Source of the DNA: Alphaproteobacteria bacterium
GTDB taxonomy: Bacteria > Pseudomonadota > Alphaproteobacteria > Puniceispirillales > UBA1172
NCBI GenBank assembly: GCA_011522975.1
Contig: WTHX01000045.1
Location: forward strand, 1-35,558
Reading direction: 5' to 3'
DNA: 35,558 nt
Numbering within the stretch: position 1 is the first letter of the stretch; the number at the start of each line of letters is the position of its first letter. The notes below the pieces were generated by a model. It saw only the letters and a program-made list of their open reading frames with translations, did no database searches and was not told the origin of the DNA. Positions 1 through 8,391 of this stretch are shown one piece after another. The translations under genes and the position numbers were made by a program.

Positions 1-1478
1 GTGATGGCGCGATGAGCGCAGGCATGGCCTATGAAGCCATGAATAACGCTGGCGCCATGAATTCTAAAATGATTGTTGTGCTGAATGACAATGATATGTC
101 CATCGCGCCTGCCGTTGGGGCGTTATCATCTTATTTGGGGCAATTGATCTCATCGCGGCCGTTTCATTCCATCCGTGAATTGGCCAAACAAGTGGCCAGC
201 CGTTTTCCAGCCGAAGTTGAACGAACCGCCAAACGTGCCGAAGAAATGGCGCGCGGCTTTGTCGGCGGCAGTACTATTTTCTCACAATTGGGTTTTTTCT
301 ATATCGGTCCTGTAGATGGGCATGATCTTGACCAATTGCTGCCTATTTTGAAAAACCTGCGTGATGGCAGCCATCATGGCCCTGTCTTGCTTCATGTTGT
401 GACTGAAAAAGGCAAAGGCCATCCGTTTGGTAAGGAAAGCGGTGAAAAATATCACGCTGTGCCGACCTTTGATGTCATTACAGGCACCCAGAAAAAAGCA
501 GTATCCAACGCGGTTTCCTATACCAATGCTTTTGCTGATCAATTGATCATCGAAGCGGAAAAAGATGACAAGATCGTAGCGGTCACCGCCGCCATGCCAT
601 CGGGCACAGGGATCAATAAATTTGCTGAACGCTTCCCCAATCGCAGTTTTGATGTTGGCATCGCTGAACAACATGGCGTGACTTTTGCCGCCGGTCTAGC
701 GGCTGAAGGCATGAAGCCGTTTTGTGCGATTTATTCGACATTCCTGCAACGTGGTTTTGACCAAGTGGTGCATGATGTGGCGTTGCAGAAACTGCCTGTC
801 CGTTTTGCCATTGACCGCGCAGGTTTAGTGGGTGCGGATGGCGCGACCCATGTCGGGGCATATGATTTGGCTTATTTGGGTATCCTTCCTGAAATGGTGA
901 TTATGGCGCCTTCGGATGAGGCTGAATTGGCAGGGTCAGTTGCGACCGCCGCTGCGATTGATGATGCGCCTTCAGCCTTCCGTTATCCGCGCGGTGAAGG
1001 GGTGGGCGTGCCGATCCCTGAAAACCTAACCCCATGGGAAATTGGCAAAGGCCGTATCATTCGCCAAGGCGAACGCTTGGCTGTGTTATCCATCGGCACG
1101 CGCTTGCATGATGCGCTTCATGCGGCAGAAAAATTAAGCGATGCAGGGATAGAAATCACTGTTGCTGATGCCAGGTTCGCAAAACCCATTGATGCTGATT
1201 TGATTGACCGCCTGATGCGTGAACATGACGCTTTGGTTGTCGTAGAAGAAGGCAGTATCGGTGGTTTTGCCAGCCATGTGATGCAGCATCTGCATAACAC
1301 AGGCGCATTAGACCAAGGCCAGAAAGCCCTGCGTGTCCTGACTTTGCCTGACCGCATGATTGACCATAACAGCCAGACCAACCAATTGGCTGAAGCAGGG
1401 CTGGATAGCGCGGCTATTTTAGAGGTGGCGGCATCGCTGATGGATGTTGATCTGGCCAAGCGCGGGGTTGTGGTTTAA
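1..1478 (+). CDS. dxs: 1-deoxy-D-xylulose-5-phosphate synthase, 5' end cut off by the window
   Basis: Thiamine-diphosphate enzyme that joins pyruvate and glyceraldehyde 3-phosphate to make DXP, the entry step of the MEP isoprenoid pathway; cytosolic. The reading frame is open from base 3, and the first codons read [17 protein letters not shown], the end of the ThDP-binding GDG...NNAG motif, so the ATG at base 12 is internal. Judged from the usual family length of about 620 residues, roughly 150 N-terminal residues are missing. Further marks are [11 protein letters not shown] and the pyrimidine-domain stretch [16 protein letters not shown], where the catalytic Glu lies; most relatives have Ala where this protein has Gly after [18 protein letters not shown] follows, then a transketolase C-terminal domain. 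tlyA starts 26 bp downstream on the same strand, a usual alphaproteobacterial pairing. Confidence 0.97.
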   Translation, partial: DGAMSAGMAYEAMNNAGAMNSKMIVVLNDNDMSIAPAVGALSSYLGQLISSRPFHSIRELAKQVASRFPAEVERTAKRAEEMARGFVGGSTIFSQLGFFYIGPVDGHDLDQLLPILKNLRDGSHHGPVLLHVVTEKGKGHPFGKESGEKYHAVPTFDVITGTQKKAVSNAVSYTNAFADQLIIEAEKDDKIVAVTAAMPSGTGINKFAERFPNRSFDVGIAEQHGVTFAAGLAAEGMKPFCAIYSTFLQRGFDQVVHDVALQKLPVRFAIDRAGLVGADGATHVGAYDLAYLGILPEMVIMAPSDEAELAGSVATAAAIDDAPSAFRYPRGEGVGVPIPENLTPWEIGKGRIIRQGERLAVLSIGTRLHDALHAAEKLSDAGIEITVADARFAKPIDADLIDRLMREHDALVVVEEGSIGGFASHVMQHLHNTGALDQGQKALRVLTLPDRMIDHNSQTNQLAEAGLDSAAILEVAASLMDVDLAKRGVVV

Positions 1479-1504
1479 TCTGGCGGCCAGCAGATGAGAC
1501 ACCC

Positions 1505-2275
1505 ATGACTGAAACCCCGTCAAAACCTAAAAAACCGAAAAAAATTCGCCTTGATGTGTTGGTGCATGACCAAGGCCATGCGCCCAGCCGTGAAAAAGCC
1601 CAAGCCATGATTATGGCAGGGTTGGTGTTGATCGGCGATCAACGAATGACCAAACCTGGGGTTAAAGTCGCTGATGATGCTGTTCTAATTATTAAGGGCA
1701 AAACCCATCCTTATGTTTCGCGTGGTGGGCTAAAACTGGCGGCGGCTTTTGATCATTACCCTGATCTGAATGCCGCTGGGTTTATCGCCATTGATGTCGG
1801 GGCCAGCACCGGCGGTTTCACCGATGTTTTGTTGAGGCAAGGGGCCGCCAAAGTCTATGCCGTTGATGTCGGCCATGGTCAATTGGATTGGTCTTTGCGC
1901 AATGATGACCGTGTCGTGGTGATGGAAAAGCAAAACGCCCGCCATCTGACAGCAAATGAAATCCCTGACGATATCGATATGGTGGTCTGTGACGCGTCGT
2001 TTATCTCGCTCAAGAAAGTCTTGCCGGCGTCCATGGCACTGGCCAAATCAGGGGCTGTTTTGGCGGCATTGATCAAGCCTCAATTTGAAGTTGGGCGCGG
2101 CGATGTTGGCAAGGGCGGGGTTGTCCGTGACCCAGAATTGCATCAAGCGGTGCAAGATGACATTAGCGCATGGCTATCCAATGAGATGGGCTGGCAGGTC
2201 AGGGGCATCGTGCCATCACCCATCACAGGGCCTGAAGGCAATAAAGAGTTCGTTATTGTCGCGGGTAAGCCTTAG
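1505..2275 (+). CDS. tlyA: TlyA family rRNA 2'-O-methyltransferase / hemolysin A homologue
   Basis: Predicted SAM-dependent RNA methyltransferase of the TlyA/FtsJ type; family members 2'-O-methylate ribosomal RNA. The 256 residues begin with an S4 RNA-binding domain (RLDVLVHDQGHAPSREKAQAMIMAGLV) after a short Lys/Pro-rich leader. An FtsJ-like Rossmann domain follows, with the SAM motif DVGASTGGFTD. The residues expected for a K-D-K-E catalytic set are visible in SRGGLKL, VCDASF, LIKPQFE and NKEFVIV. The name hemolysin is historical, and nothing here suggests a toxin. It is probably co-transcribed with dxs. Its stop lies 9 bp from the stop of aroC on the other strand, with no hairpin between them. 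Confidence 0.92.
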   Translation: MTETPSKPKKPKKIRLDVLVHDQGHAPSREKAQAMIMAGLVLIGDQRMTKPGVKVADDAVLIIKGKTHPYVSRGGLKLAAAFDHYPDLNAAGFIAIDVGASTGGFTDVLLRQGAAKVYAVDVGHGQLDWSLRNDDRVVVMEKQNARHLTANEIPDDIDMVVCDASFISLKKVLPASMALAKSGAVLAALIKPQFEVGRGDVGKGGVVRDPELHQAVQDDISAWLSNEMGWQVRGIVPSPITGPEGNKEFVIVAGKP

Positions 2276-2284
2276 AGCCTCAAA

Positions 2285-3382
2285 TTAACCTTTAAGCGGG
2301 CCGCATTGCGCTTCATGGCGCATCAATTGATCGGCCAGAACAACCGCCATCATCGCCTCACCAATCGGCACAGCGCGAATACCAACACAAGGGTCATGAC
2401 GGCCTTTGGTGATAACGTCTTTTTCTTCGCCTGATTCATTAATCGATTGCCGCGGCGTCAAGATTGACGACGTCGGCTTGACGACAAATCGCGTGACAAT
2501 ATCTTGGCCACTTGAAATCCCGCCCAAAATCCCGCCAGCATGATTGCTAAGGAATGAAGGCTTGCCATCTTCCCCCATGCGCATCTCGTCCCCTGCTTCG
2601 GTGCCAGGGATATCGGCAAGGTCAAAACCACTGCCAATTTCAACACCTTTAACAGCATTGATCGACATCATGGCTGTCGCTAGATCAGCATCCAATTTAC
2701 CATAGATCGGCCCGCCAAGCCCTGCAGGGATGCCGCTGGCGACAATTTCAATCACCGCCCCAGCAGACGACCCGCTTTTGCGGGTGTCATCCAAGAAATT
2801 TTCCCATAGGGGCACGCTTTCAGCATCAGGGCAGAAAAACGGATTGTTGCGGGTTTCTTCCCATGACCAGTTGTCGCGATTGACTTTATGGTCACCGATT
2901 TGCACCACCGCCCCGCGAATATGAAAGGCGTTTTTCAGGCGATGTTCCAAGGCTTTCATCGCCACAGCACCAGCCGCCACACGCGATGCCGTCTCCCGCG
3001 CGGAAGACCGGCCGCCACCGCGATAATCACGGATGCCATATTTTTCAATATAGGTGTAATCCGCATGGCCCGGGCGATAGGTATTGGCGATATCGCCATA
3101 ATCTTTTGACCGTTGGTCGGTGTTTTCGATCATCAGCATGACAGGCGTGCCTGTTGTCATGCCATTGAACACCCCTGACAGAATCTTGACTTGATCCGCT
3201 TCTTTGCGCTGGGTGACAAATCGCGATGTCCCCGGTTTACGGCGATCCAGATAGGGTTGAATGTCATCTTCAGAAAGCGGCATTTGCGGCGGCACGCCAT
3301 CAACGATACAGCCAATGGCCGGACCGTGACTTTCACCAAAAGTGGTGAATCTGAATAACGTGCCGAAACTGTTATCTGCCAT
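2285..3382 (-). CDS. aroC: chorismate synthase
   Basis: Catalyses the last shikimate-pathway step, EPSP to chorismate, with reduced FMN as cofactor; a homotetramer in the cytosol. The 365 residues are full family length. Diagnostic stretches are [17 protein letters not shown] at the N-terminus, [38 protein letters not shown] in the middle and [17 protein letters not shown] near the end. The ATG lies 2 bp after the fabI stop, so the two are surely on one transcript with fabI first. The window also carries aroQ, an earlier step of the same pathway, about 31 kb away. Confidence 0.98.
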   Translation of the reverse strand: MADNSFGTLFRFTTFGESHGPAIGCIVDGVPPQMPLSEDDIQPYLDRRKPGTSRFVTQRKEADQVKILSGVFNGMTTGTPVMLMIENTDQRSKDYGDIANTYRPGHADYTYIEKYGIRDYRGGGRSSARETASRVAAGAVAMKALEHRLKNAFHIRGAVVQIGDHKVNRDNWSWEETRNNPFFCPDAESVPLWENFLDDTRKSGSSAGAVIEIVASGIPAGLGGPIYGKLDADLATAMMSINAVKGVEIGSGFDLADIPGTEAGDEMRMGEDGKPSFLSNHAGGILGGISSGQDIVTRFVVKPTSSILTPRQSINESGEEKDVITKGRHDPCVGIRAVPIGEAMMAVVLADQLMRHEAQCGPLKG

Positions 3383-3384
3383 GG

Positions 3385-4197
3385 TTAGACAACCGAAATG
3401 TCAGGGGCATCAACAGCCTTCATCCCCACGATATGGTAACCACAATCAACATGGTGGGTTTCACCTGAAACGCCACTGGATAGATCAGAGATCAAATAAA
3501 CTCCTGCGCCGCCAACATCATCAAGGGTGACATTGCGCTTCAGCGGTGAGTTATATTCATTCCATTTCAGGATATAGCGGAAATCCCCAATGCCAGATGC
3601 GGCAAGGGTTTTCATCGGGCCTGCTGACAGGCCATTAACGCGGATGTTACGGCCACCCAAATCAACCGCCAGATAACGGACAGATGCTTCGAGGGCTGCT
3701 TTCGCGACCCCCATCACATTGTAATGCGGCATGACACGTTCCGCGCCGTAATAGGTTAAGGTCAGCATGGCGCCACCGTCATTCATGATCGCGGCGGCGC
3801 GGCGAGCCAATGCGGTGAAAGAATAAACCGAAATATCCATGGTCTGCATGAAGTTATCGCGGGTGGTATCAACATATTCACCCTTCAATTCATCCTTATC
3901 GGAATAAGCAATGGCATGAATAAAGAAATCGATCTTGCCCCATGTCTTTTCCAATTCGGCAAAGACTTGATCCATGCTGGCTTCATCGGTGACATCACAA
4001 GGCAGCACCAAGGATGACCCAACGCCTTCCGCCAAGGGGCGAACGCGTTTTTCAAGCGCTTCCCCTTGATAGGTAAACGCCAGTTCAGCCCCAGCATCTG
4101 CTGCTGCCTTAGCAATGCCCCAACCGATTGAACGATCATTGGCAACGCCCATAATCAAGCCACGTTTACCTTCAAGAAGATTAGATGTATTCGTCAT
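3385..4197 (-). CDS. fabI: enoyl-[acyl-carrier-protein] reductase (NADH), FabI type
   Basis: Reduces the trans-2-enoyl-ACP double bond in the last step of each round of type II fatty-acid elongation. It is a short-chain dehydrogenase fold protein of 270 residues. The nucleotide-binding start [21 protein letters not shown] is the FabI form of the glycine motif. The active-site pair sits in [18 protein letters not shown] (about Y159 and K166, the Y-x6-K spacing of FabI). An AAAGGAC-like ribosome site precedes the ATG. The gene leads the fabI-aroC unit. The accA and accD subunits are not present, but accB and accC from the same pathway are at 32-34 kb. Confidence 0.96.
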   Translation of the reverse strand: MTNTSNLLEGKRGLIMGVANDRSIGWGIAKAAADAGAELAFTYQGEALEKRVRPLAEGVGSSLVLPCDVTDEASMDQVFAELEKTWGKIDFFIHAIAYSDKDELKGEYVDTTRDNFMQTMDISVYSFTALARRAAAIMNDGGAMLTLTYYGAERVMPHYNVMGVAKAALEASVRYLAVDLGGRNIRVNGLSAGPMKTLAASGIGDFRYILKWNEYNSPLKRNVTLDDVGGAGVYLISDLSSGVSGETHHVDCGYHIVGMKAVDAPDISVV

Positions 4198-4279
4198 AAC
4201 AAGTCCTTTAAAGCATTTCCTGCCTTAAATAGGGTCAGAAAACCTGAATAATTTCATTTCTTTAATTTACACGTCGATT

Positions 4280-4302
4280 AAGGCCACGGCAAGCGTGGCC
4301 TT
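4280..4302 (-). terminator. hairpin after the glycine-zipper gene
   Basis: Perfect 9-bp inverted repeat AAGGCCACG/CGTGGCCTT with a 5-base loop, 27 bases past the stop codon of the minus-strand gene at 4329. On the minus strand the tract after the stem is TAATCGACG, so the U-run is poor. It is probably a transcription end or a 3' protective stem, placed between that gene and the fabI promoter region. Confidence 0.5.
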
Positions 4303-4328
4303 TAACACCTGTTTTAAAACTTCAGGGT

Positions 4329-4910
4329 TTAGTCGAGTGAATAAGTCGTTTTGCGGCGAATTTTAATCTCATCGCCTTGATCATAACTGGACGATGATTT
4401 CAACGTGACAATTTCGCCATCAACATTAATGGTCAGCCGATAGCCAGTGACTTCTTCGATCCGTTCTTCACGAACACGTTTTTCAATGCGGCAGGTTTCT
4501 TCTTGGCGATAACCGATAATTTTACCATTTGTCTTTTTATTCTTGGCGTGTTCACGGCCAATCAAAGCGCCTGTAACCGCCCCGACTGTGCCCGCGCCAT
4601 CAGCACCAGAGATCTGATTGCCAACAGCAGAGCCCAAAAGACCACCAATGATCAAGCCGCCCAGTTCATCACCGCCTTTGGATTCTTCATAAATCGGAAC
4701 GTCCTCGACGCTGCAGATTTTTTCTTCCACAGGGGTTTTGCGAATATAGGTTGAGGTCAGAATTTCAACATTTTTGACCTTGCCCACAATAGTGTTGAAT
4801 GTGGTTTGATTGGCAATGGATTGGCCTGGCATTGCCATGCCGATGGCCACCACAACCGCGGTAAGGGTTGAGGCTTGGGTCAATTTTTTGGTCATGAACG
4901 CTTTCAGCAT
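4329..4910 (-). CDS. exported glycine-zipper (17 kDa antigen-like) envelope protein
   Basis: Not assigned to a named gene. The protein has a basic start and hydrophobic stretch typical of a signal peptide (MLKAFMTKKLTQASTLTAVVVAIGMAMPGQSIA, likely cut before NQ). Near the middle is a glycine-zipper segment, GGDELGGLIIGGLLGSAVGNQISG...GTVGAVTGALIG, of the kind in rickettsial 17 kDa antigen and SlyB-like proteins. No lipobox cysteine is seen at the cleavage point. Two cysteines (EEKICSVED and EETCRIEKR) flank the zipper and could form a disulphide. The longer frame starts at 4922, but GGAG lies within that extra ATGGAGATCGTA. That makes it the ribosome site for the ATG at 4910, which I prefer. 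Likely periplasmic or outer-membrane; function unknown. Confidence 0.75.
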   Translation of the reverse strand: MLKAFMTKKLTQASTLTAVVVAIGMAMPGQSIANQTTFNTIVGKVKNVEILTSTYIRKTPVEEKICSVEDVPIYEESKGGDELGGLIIGGLLGSAVGNQISGADGAGTVGAVTGALIGREHAKNKKTNGKIIGYRQEETCRIEKRVREERIEEVTGYRLTINVDGEIVTLKSSSSYDQGDEIKIRRKTTYSLD

Positions 4911-5120
4911 TACGATCTCCATTACGAGAAACTTATCATGGCTAACATATCGCCTGAATTGACTTTAGTCATTATTAAACACATCAAATAAGGGTAATTT
5001 GTGGCAAAACTCATGCAGTATTTGATCAGGACTTGGAAAATAGCAGGTGTGACCCTATTTAAGAAGATCGAAACCCAATGATCATCTCTAAAAGATGACG
5101 GCATAAGAAGGAAAATCAAA

Positions 5121-5708
5121 ATGTTTGATCCAACAGGCGAAAATCCGTTTGATTTGCTTGATCAATGGATGGCGGATGCCACCGCAAGCGAAATCAATGA
5201 TCCGAACGCGGTCGCGCTTGCATCTGTTTCAGAAGATGGGTTTCCTTCGGTTCGCATGGTGCTGATGAAAGGCCGTGATGATGAAGCCGTGCATTTCTAC
5301 ACCAATTTCACCTCTCGCAAATCAGGGGAATTGGACGCAACCGGCAAAGCCGCCATGTGTTTTCATTGGAAATCCCTGCGCCGCCAGATCAGATTGGTGG
5401 GGAAGGTTGAACGCATTGATGATGCCACCGCCGATGATTATTACAACTCACGCCCCTATGGCAGCCGCATTGGGGCTTGGGCTTCGGATCAATCGAGCCC
5501 CCTTGAAAGCCGTCAGGTTTTGGCAGATCGCGTTGAAGAATTTAGCGCAGAATACCCTGAAAACCCGCCACGGCCACCCTATTGGGGCGGTTTCCGGCTG
5601 ATCCCCCATGAAATTGAGTTCTGGATTGATGGGGAATCACGTTTGCATGACCGTTTCCGTTTCACCTTAAACAACGGTGAATGGGCATCATCCCGTCTTT
5701 ATCCGTAA
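5121..5708 (+). CDS. pdxH: pyridoxamine/pyridoxine 5'-phosphate oxidase
   Basis: FMN-dependent oxidase making pyridoxal 5'-phosphate from PNP or PMP, the final B6 synthesis or salvage step. The 195 residues cover the whole family. PSVRMVLMKGRDDEAVHFYTNFTSRKSGEL contains the FMN-binding Arg/Lys region. SRIGAWASDQSSPLESRQVL and the C-terminal ESRLHDRFRFTLNNGEWASSRLYP are the expected FMN/PLP-binding segments. The start is set by an AGAAGGA ribosome site 9 bases upstream. It stands alone on the plus strand, divergent from the glycine-zipper gene across about 210 bp. Proximity to fabI is common in alphaproteobacteria. Confidence 0.96.
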   Translation: MFDPTGENPFDLLDQWMADATASEINDPNAVALASVSEDGFPSVRMVLMKGRDDEAVHFYTNFTSRKSGELDATGKAAMCFHWKSLRRQIRLVGKVERIDDATADDYYNSRPYGSRIGAWASDQSSPLESRQVLADRVEEFSAEYPENPPRPPYWGGFRLIPHEIEFWIDGESRLHDRFRFTLNNGEWASSRLYP

Positions 5709-5913
5709 AGTTTTCTGTTCAAAAACCTCTCTTTTTAGCCTGATCATTTGTCGTTTCTGACAGGATTAGGTCGGTTGATGGACGCTTTCTTTGTGCCAAT
5801 GGTCATAAAATTAGCCATCGGCTAAATGTGAGTCGGTTTTCTAATTTCTGATATGCACCCTTGATCCATGGTTCAAACCATTGAGGGTGGCTGGCATAAA
5901 AGGGGAGTGTGTG
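5709..5913 (+). promoter_or_regulatory. leader region of the DMGDH-mttB unit with two dyad symmetries
   Basis: This 205-bp non-coding stretch has a compact palindrome TTAGCC-ATC-GGCTAA at 5811-5825. A two-stem hairpin at 5857-5888 follows: outer ACCCT/AGGGT, inner ATGGT/ACCAT, loop TCAA. It ends 12 bases before the GGGGAG ribosome site. No glycine-riboswitch core was recognised. The first dyad could be an operator and the second an mRNA leader stem; both roles are inferred from position only. Confidence 0.4.
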
Positions 5914-8352
5914 ATGAAATCTCAAGCTCGTGCAGTTGTTATTGGTGGTGGTGTTGTTGGCGTATCGATGCTCTATCATCTGGCTAAAAAAGGCTGGACT
6001 GATAGCGTTTTGATTGAACGCAAAGAATTGACGTCAGGGTCAACTTGGCATGCTGCTGGCCTCTTGCCTCTTTTCAATATGTCCTATTCCGTTGGCCAGG
6101 TGCATAAATATTCCGTTGAATTTTATCAAAGCCTTGAGGCTGAAACTGGCTTGAATGTGGGTTTCCGCAATGTTTCTAATATTCGCTTGGCCTCAACCCC
6201 TGACCGCTGGGATGAATATATGCAATACGCGGGCGTTGCCGATACCATTGGTGTTGATGTCAAACGCTTAACGCCAGAACAGGTCAAAGAAGTCTGGCCA
6301 ATGTGTAACACCGAAGGCCTTTTGGGGGCGATCCAGCATGTTGGTGATGGCTATATTCAGCCTGCTGATTTAACCCAAGCCATGGCAAAAGGTGCGCGTG
6401 ATATGGGCGCTACCATCCATCGCAACACCACCGTTGAAAGCATCAAACGCACCCCAAGCGGGGAATGGGAAATCACCACCGATCAAGGCGTCATCACTTG
6501 TGAGCATGTCGTGTCTTGTACCGGCAACTTTGCCCGTAAGACAGGGGCGATGGTGGGGCTGAACGTGCCTGTGATCCCTGTTGAGCATCAATATATCGTC
6601 ACTGAAGCCCATCCAGAAATTAAAGCCCGCCATGCCGCAGGTGAACATGAAATGGGTGTTCTGCGGGATAGTGATAACGGCTGGTATATGCGGGAAGAAG
6701 CTGGCGGGTTGATCTTGGGCCCTTATGAATACGGCGCGCCAGTTTGTTATGTCGATGGCCCAAGCGCCGATAGCGAATATGAATTGTTCCAAGAAGATTT
6801 GGAACGGATTGAAGATCATATTGAATCCGCTATGTTCCGTGTTCCTGCTTTTGGTGAAGTCGGGGTGAAGAAAGTCTATAACGGCGCGATCGCCTATACC
6901 CCTGATGGCAACCCGATTATTGGTCCTGCCCCGGGGCTTAAAAACTTCTGGCTATCTGAGGGTCATTCCTTTGGCGTCACCGCCGCTGGTGGTGCGGGCT
7001 GGCAATTGGCCGAATGGATTGTCGAAGGTGAGCCGACTATCGATATGACAGGCGTTGATCCACGCCGTTATGGCAATTACGCCACCGAAAGTTACTTGAT
7101 CGAAAAGAACGAAGAAGCCTATGCCAATGTCTTCACCATCCATTATCCAGATGAAGAACGTGAAGGCGCACGCCCATTGCGGACCGCCCCTTGTTATGAT
7201 CGAATGAAGTCATTAGGCGCGGTCTTTGGCGCGAAATTTGGGTGGGAACGCCCCAATTGGTTTGCCCCTGAAGGCGTTGCCCAAGAAGATCATTGGTCTT
7301 TCCGCCGTTCAAATTGGTTTGAACATGTTGGCAATGAAGTCAAGAACACAACAGAAAATGTTGGTCTCTTGGATATGTCCGCCTTTGCAAAAGCGCGTAT
7401 CTCTGGCCCTGGCGCCGAAGCGTTTCTGGACAATTTGATCGCCAACCGTGTGCCGAAAAAAGTTGGCCGTGTTGGTCTTTGTCATGCGCTGGCACCATCT
7501 GGCGGGGTTCATTCTGAATTCACCATCATCCGTGAAAATGACCAGAGTTTCTATGTCGTATCAGCAGGGGCGTTGCAATCTGTTGACCATGACTGGGTGC
7601 GTAAGCATATGCCTGATGATGGGTCTGTTCAATTTACCAACCTGACCAATTCAATGGGTGTGTTGGTGGTGGCCGGACCAAAATCACGGGAGTTGATGGA
7701 ACGTGTCAGCAAGCGGTTTGATTTCTCCAATGAAGCCTTCCCTTGGTTGTCATCACAATGGATCAATGTTGGCCATGCCCCTAGCCTTGCGGCACGAGTC
7801 AATTTTGTTGGTGAATTGGGCTGGGAATTGCACCACCCGATCGAATATCAAAACCATATCTTTGATGCGCTGATGGAAGCCGGTGAAGACCTTGGCATCA
7901 AGCCATTTGGCATCCGTGCCATGGATTGCATGCGGATTGAAAAATCTTACCGTATGGTGGGAACAGAACTGTCGATTGAATATGCAGCGTTTGAATCGCA
8001 TCTCGAACGATTTGTTCATCCCAACAAAGGCTCATTCATCGGCCGTGATAACCTTGTTCAATGGCAGCAGGAAGGCTTTAAGAACAGCCTTGTGACCCTT
8101 GAAGTCCTGAATGTTGATGACGCGGATGCCATTGGCGGCAACCCGATTTATCATGACGGGGCGATGGTTGGCCGTGCCACATCTGGCAATTACGGTTTCC
8201 GGATTGGCAAATCACTGGCTATGGCCATGGTGCCGCCAGCCCTTGATGCCGAAGGCACTCGTTTTGAAATTGATATTCTGGGCAAGCGTTATGAAGCCGT
8301 GATTATCAATGAAAGTCCATTTGACCCTGAAAATGAACGTCTGCGCGCATAA
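5914..8352 (+). CDS. FAD-dependent dimethylglycine dehydrogenase-like protein (DAO + GcvT)
   Basis: Predicted flavoprotein that removes a methyl group from a tertiary amine such as dimethylglycine and passes it to tetrahydrofolate. The 812 residues have an N-terminal DAO/FAD fold with GGGVVGVSMLYHLAKKG near residue 10. GSTWHAAGL follows; in animal dimethylglycine dehydrogenase the His of this motif holds FAD covalently. A FAO-type linker and a GcvT/aminomethyltransferase folate domain run from about residue 420 to the end (GWELHHPIEYQNHIFDAL). The ORF track starts at a TTG at 5881, but GGGGAG at 5902-5907 sits correctly for the ATG at 5914. An mttB-like gene follows 39 bp later. Substrate could be dimethylglycine or sarcosine; the WHAAGL form and the neighbouring sarcosine oxidase favour dimethylglycine. 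Confidence 0.87.
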   Translation: MKSQARAVVIGGGVVGVSMLYHLAKKGWTDSVLIERKELTSGSTWHAAGLLPLFNMSYSVGQVHKYSVEFYQSLEAETGLNVGFRNVSNIRLASTPDRWDEYMQYAGVADTIGVDVKRLTPEQVKEVWPMCNTEGLLGAIQHVGDGYIQPADLTQAMAKGARDMGATIHRNTTVESIKRTPSGEWEITTDQGVITCEHVVSCTGNFARKTGAMVGLNVPVIPVEHQYIVTEAHPEIKARHAAGEHEMGVLRDSDNGWYMREEAGGLILGPYEYGAPVCYVDGPSADSEYELFQEDLERIEDHIESAMFRVPAFGEVGVKKVYNGAIAYTPDGNPIIGPAPGLKNFWLSEGHSFGVTAAGGAGWQLAEWIVEGEPTIDMTGVDPRRYGNYATESYLIEKNEEAYANVFTIHYPDEEREGARPLRTAPCYDRMKSLGAVFGAKFGWERPNWFAPEGVAQEDHWSFRRSNWFEHVGNEVKNTTENVGLLDMSAFAKARISGPGAEAFLDNLIANRVPKKVGRVGLCHALAPSGGVHSEFTIIRENDQSFYVVSAGALQSVDHDWVRKHMPDDGSVQFTNLTNSMGVLVVAGPKSRELMERVSKRFDFSNEAFPWLSSQWINVGHAPSLAARVNFVGELGWELHHPIEYQNHIFDALMEAGEDLGIKPFGIRAMDCMRIEKSYRMVGTELSIEYAAFESHLERFVHPNKGSFIGRDNLVQWQQEGFKNSLVTLEVLNVDDADAIGGNPIYHDGAMVGRATSGNYGFRIGKSLAMAMVPPALDAEGTRFEIDILGKRYEAVIINESPFDPENERLRA

Positions 8353-8391
8353 TCGCGTAAAGACCCCTTTGATTGTTATGAGGAAAAGATC

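Noticed and set aside
1505-2275. Hemolysin or virulence function for TlyA
   Set aside because: The protein is an S4/FtsJ rRNA methyltransferase with catalytic residues; the hemolysin label is historical.
5881-5913. TTG start for the DMGDH-like gene
   Set aside because: A GGGGAG ribosome site is positioned for the ATG at 5914, and the added residues are not part of the FAD fold.
5709-5913. Possible glycine riboswitch before the DMGDH-mttB unit
   Set aside because: No glycine-aptamer core motifs seen, only short dyads.
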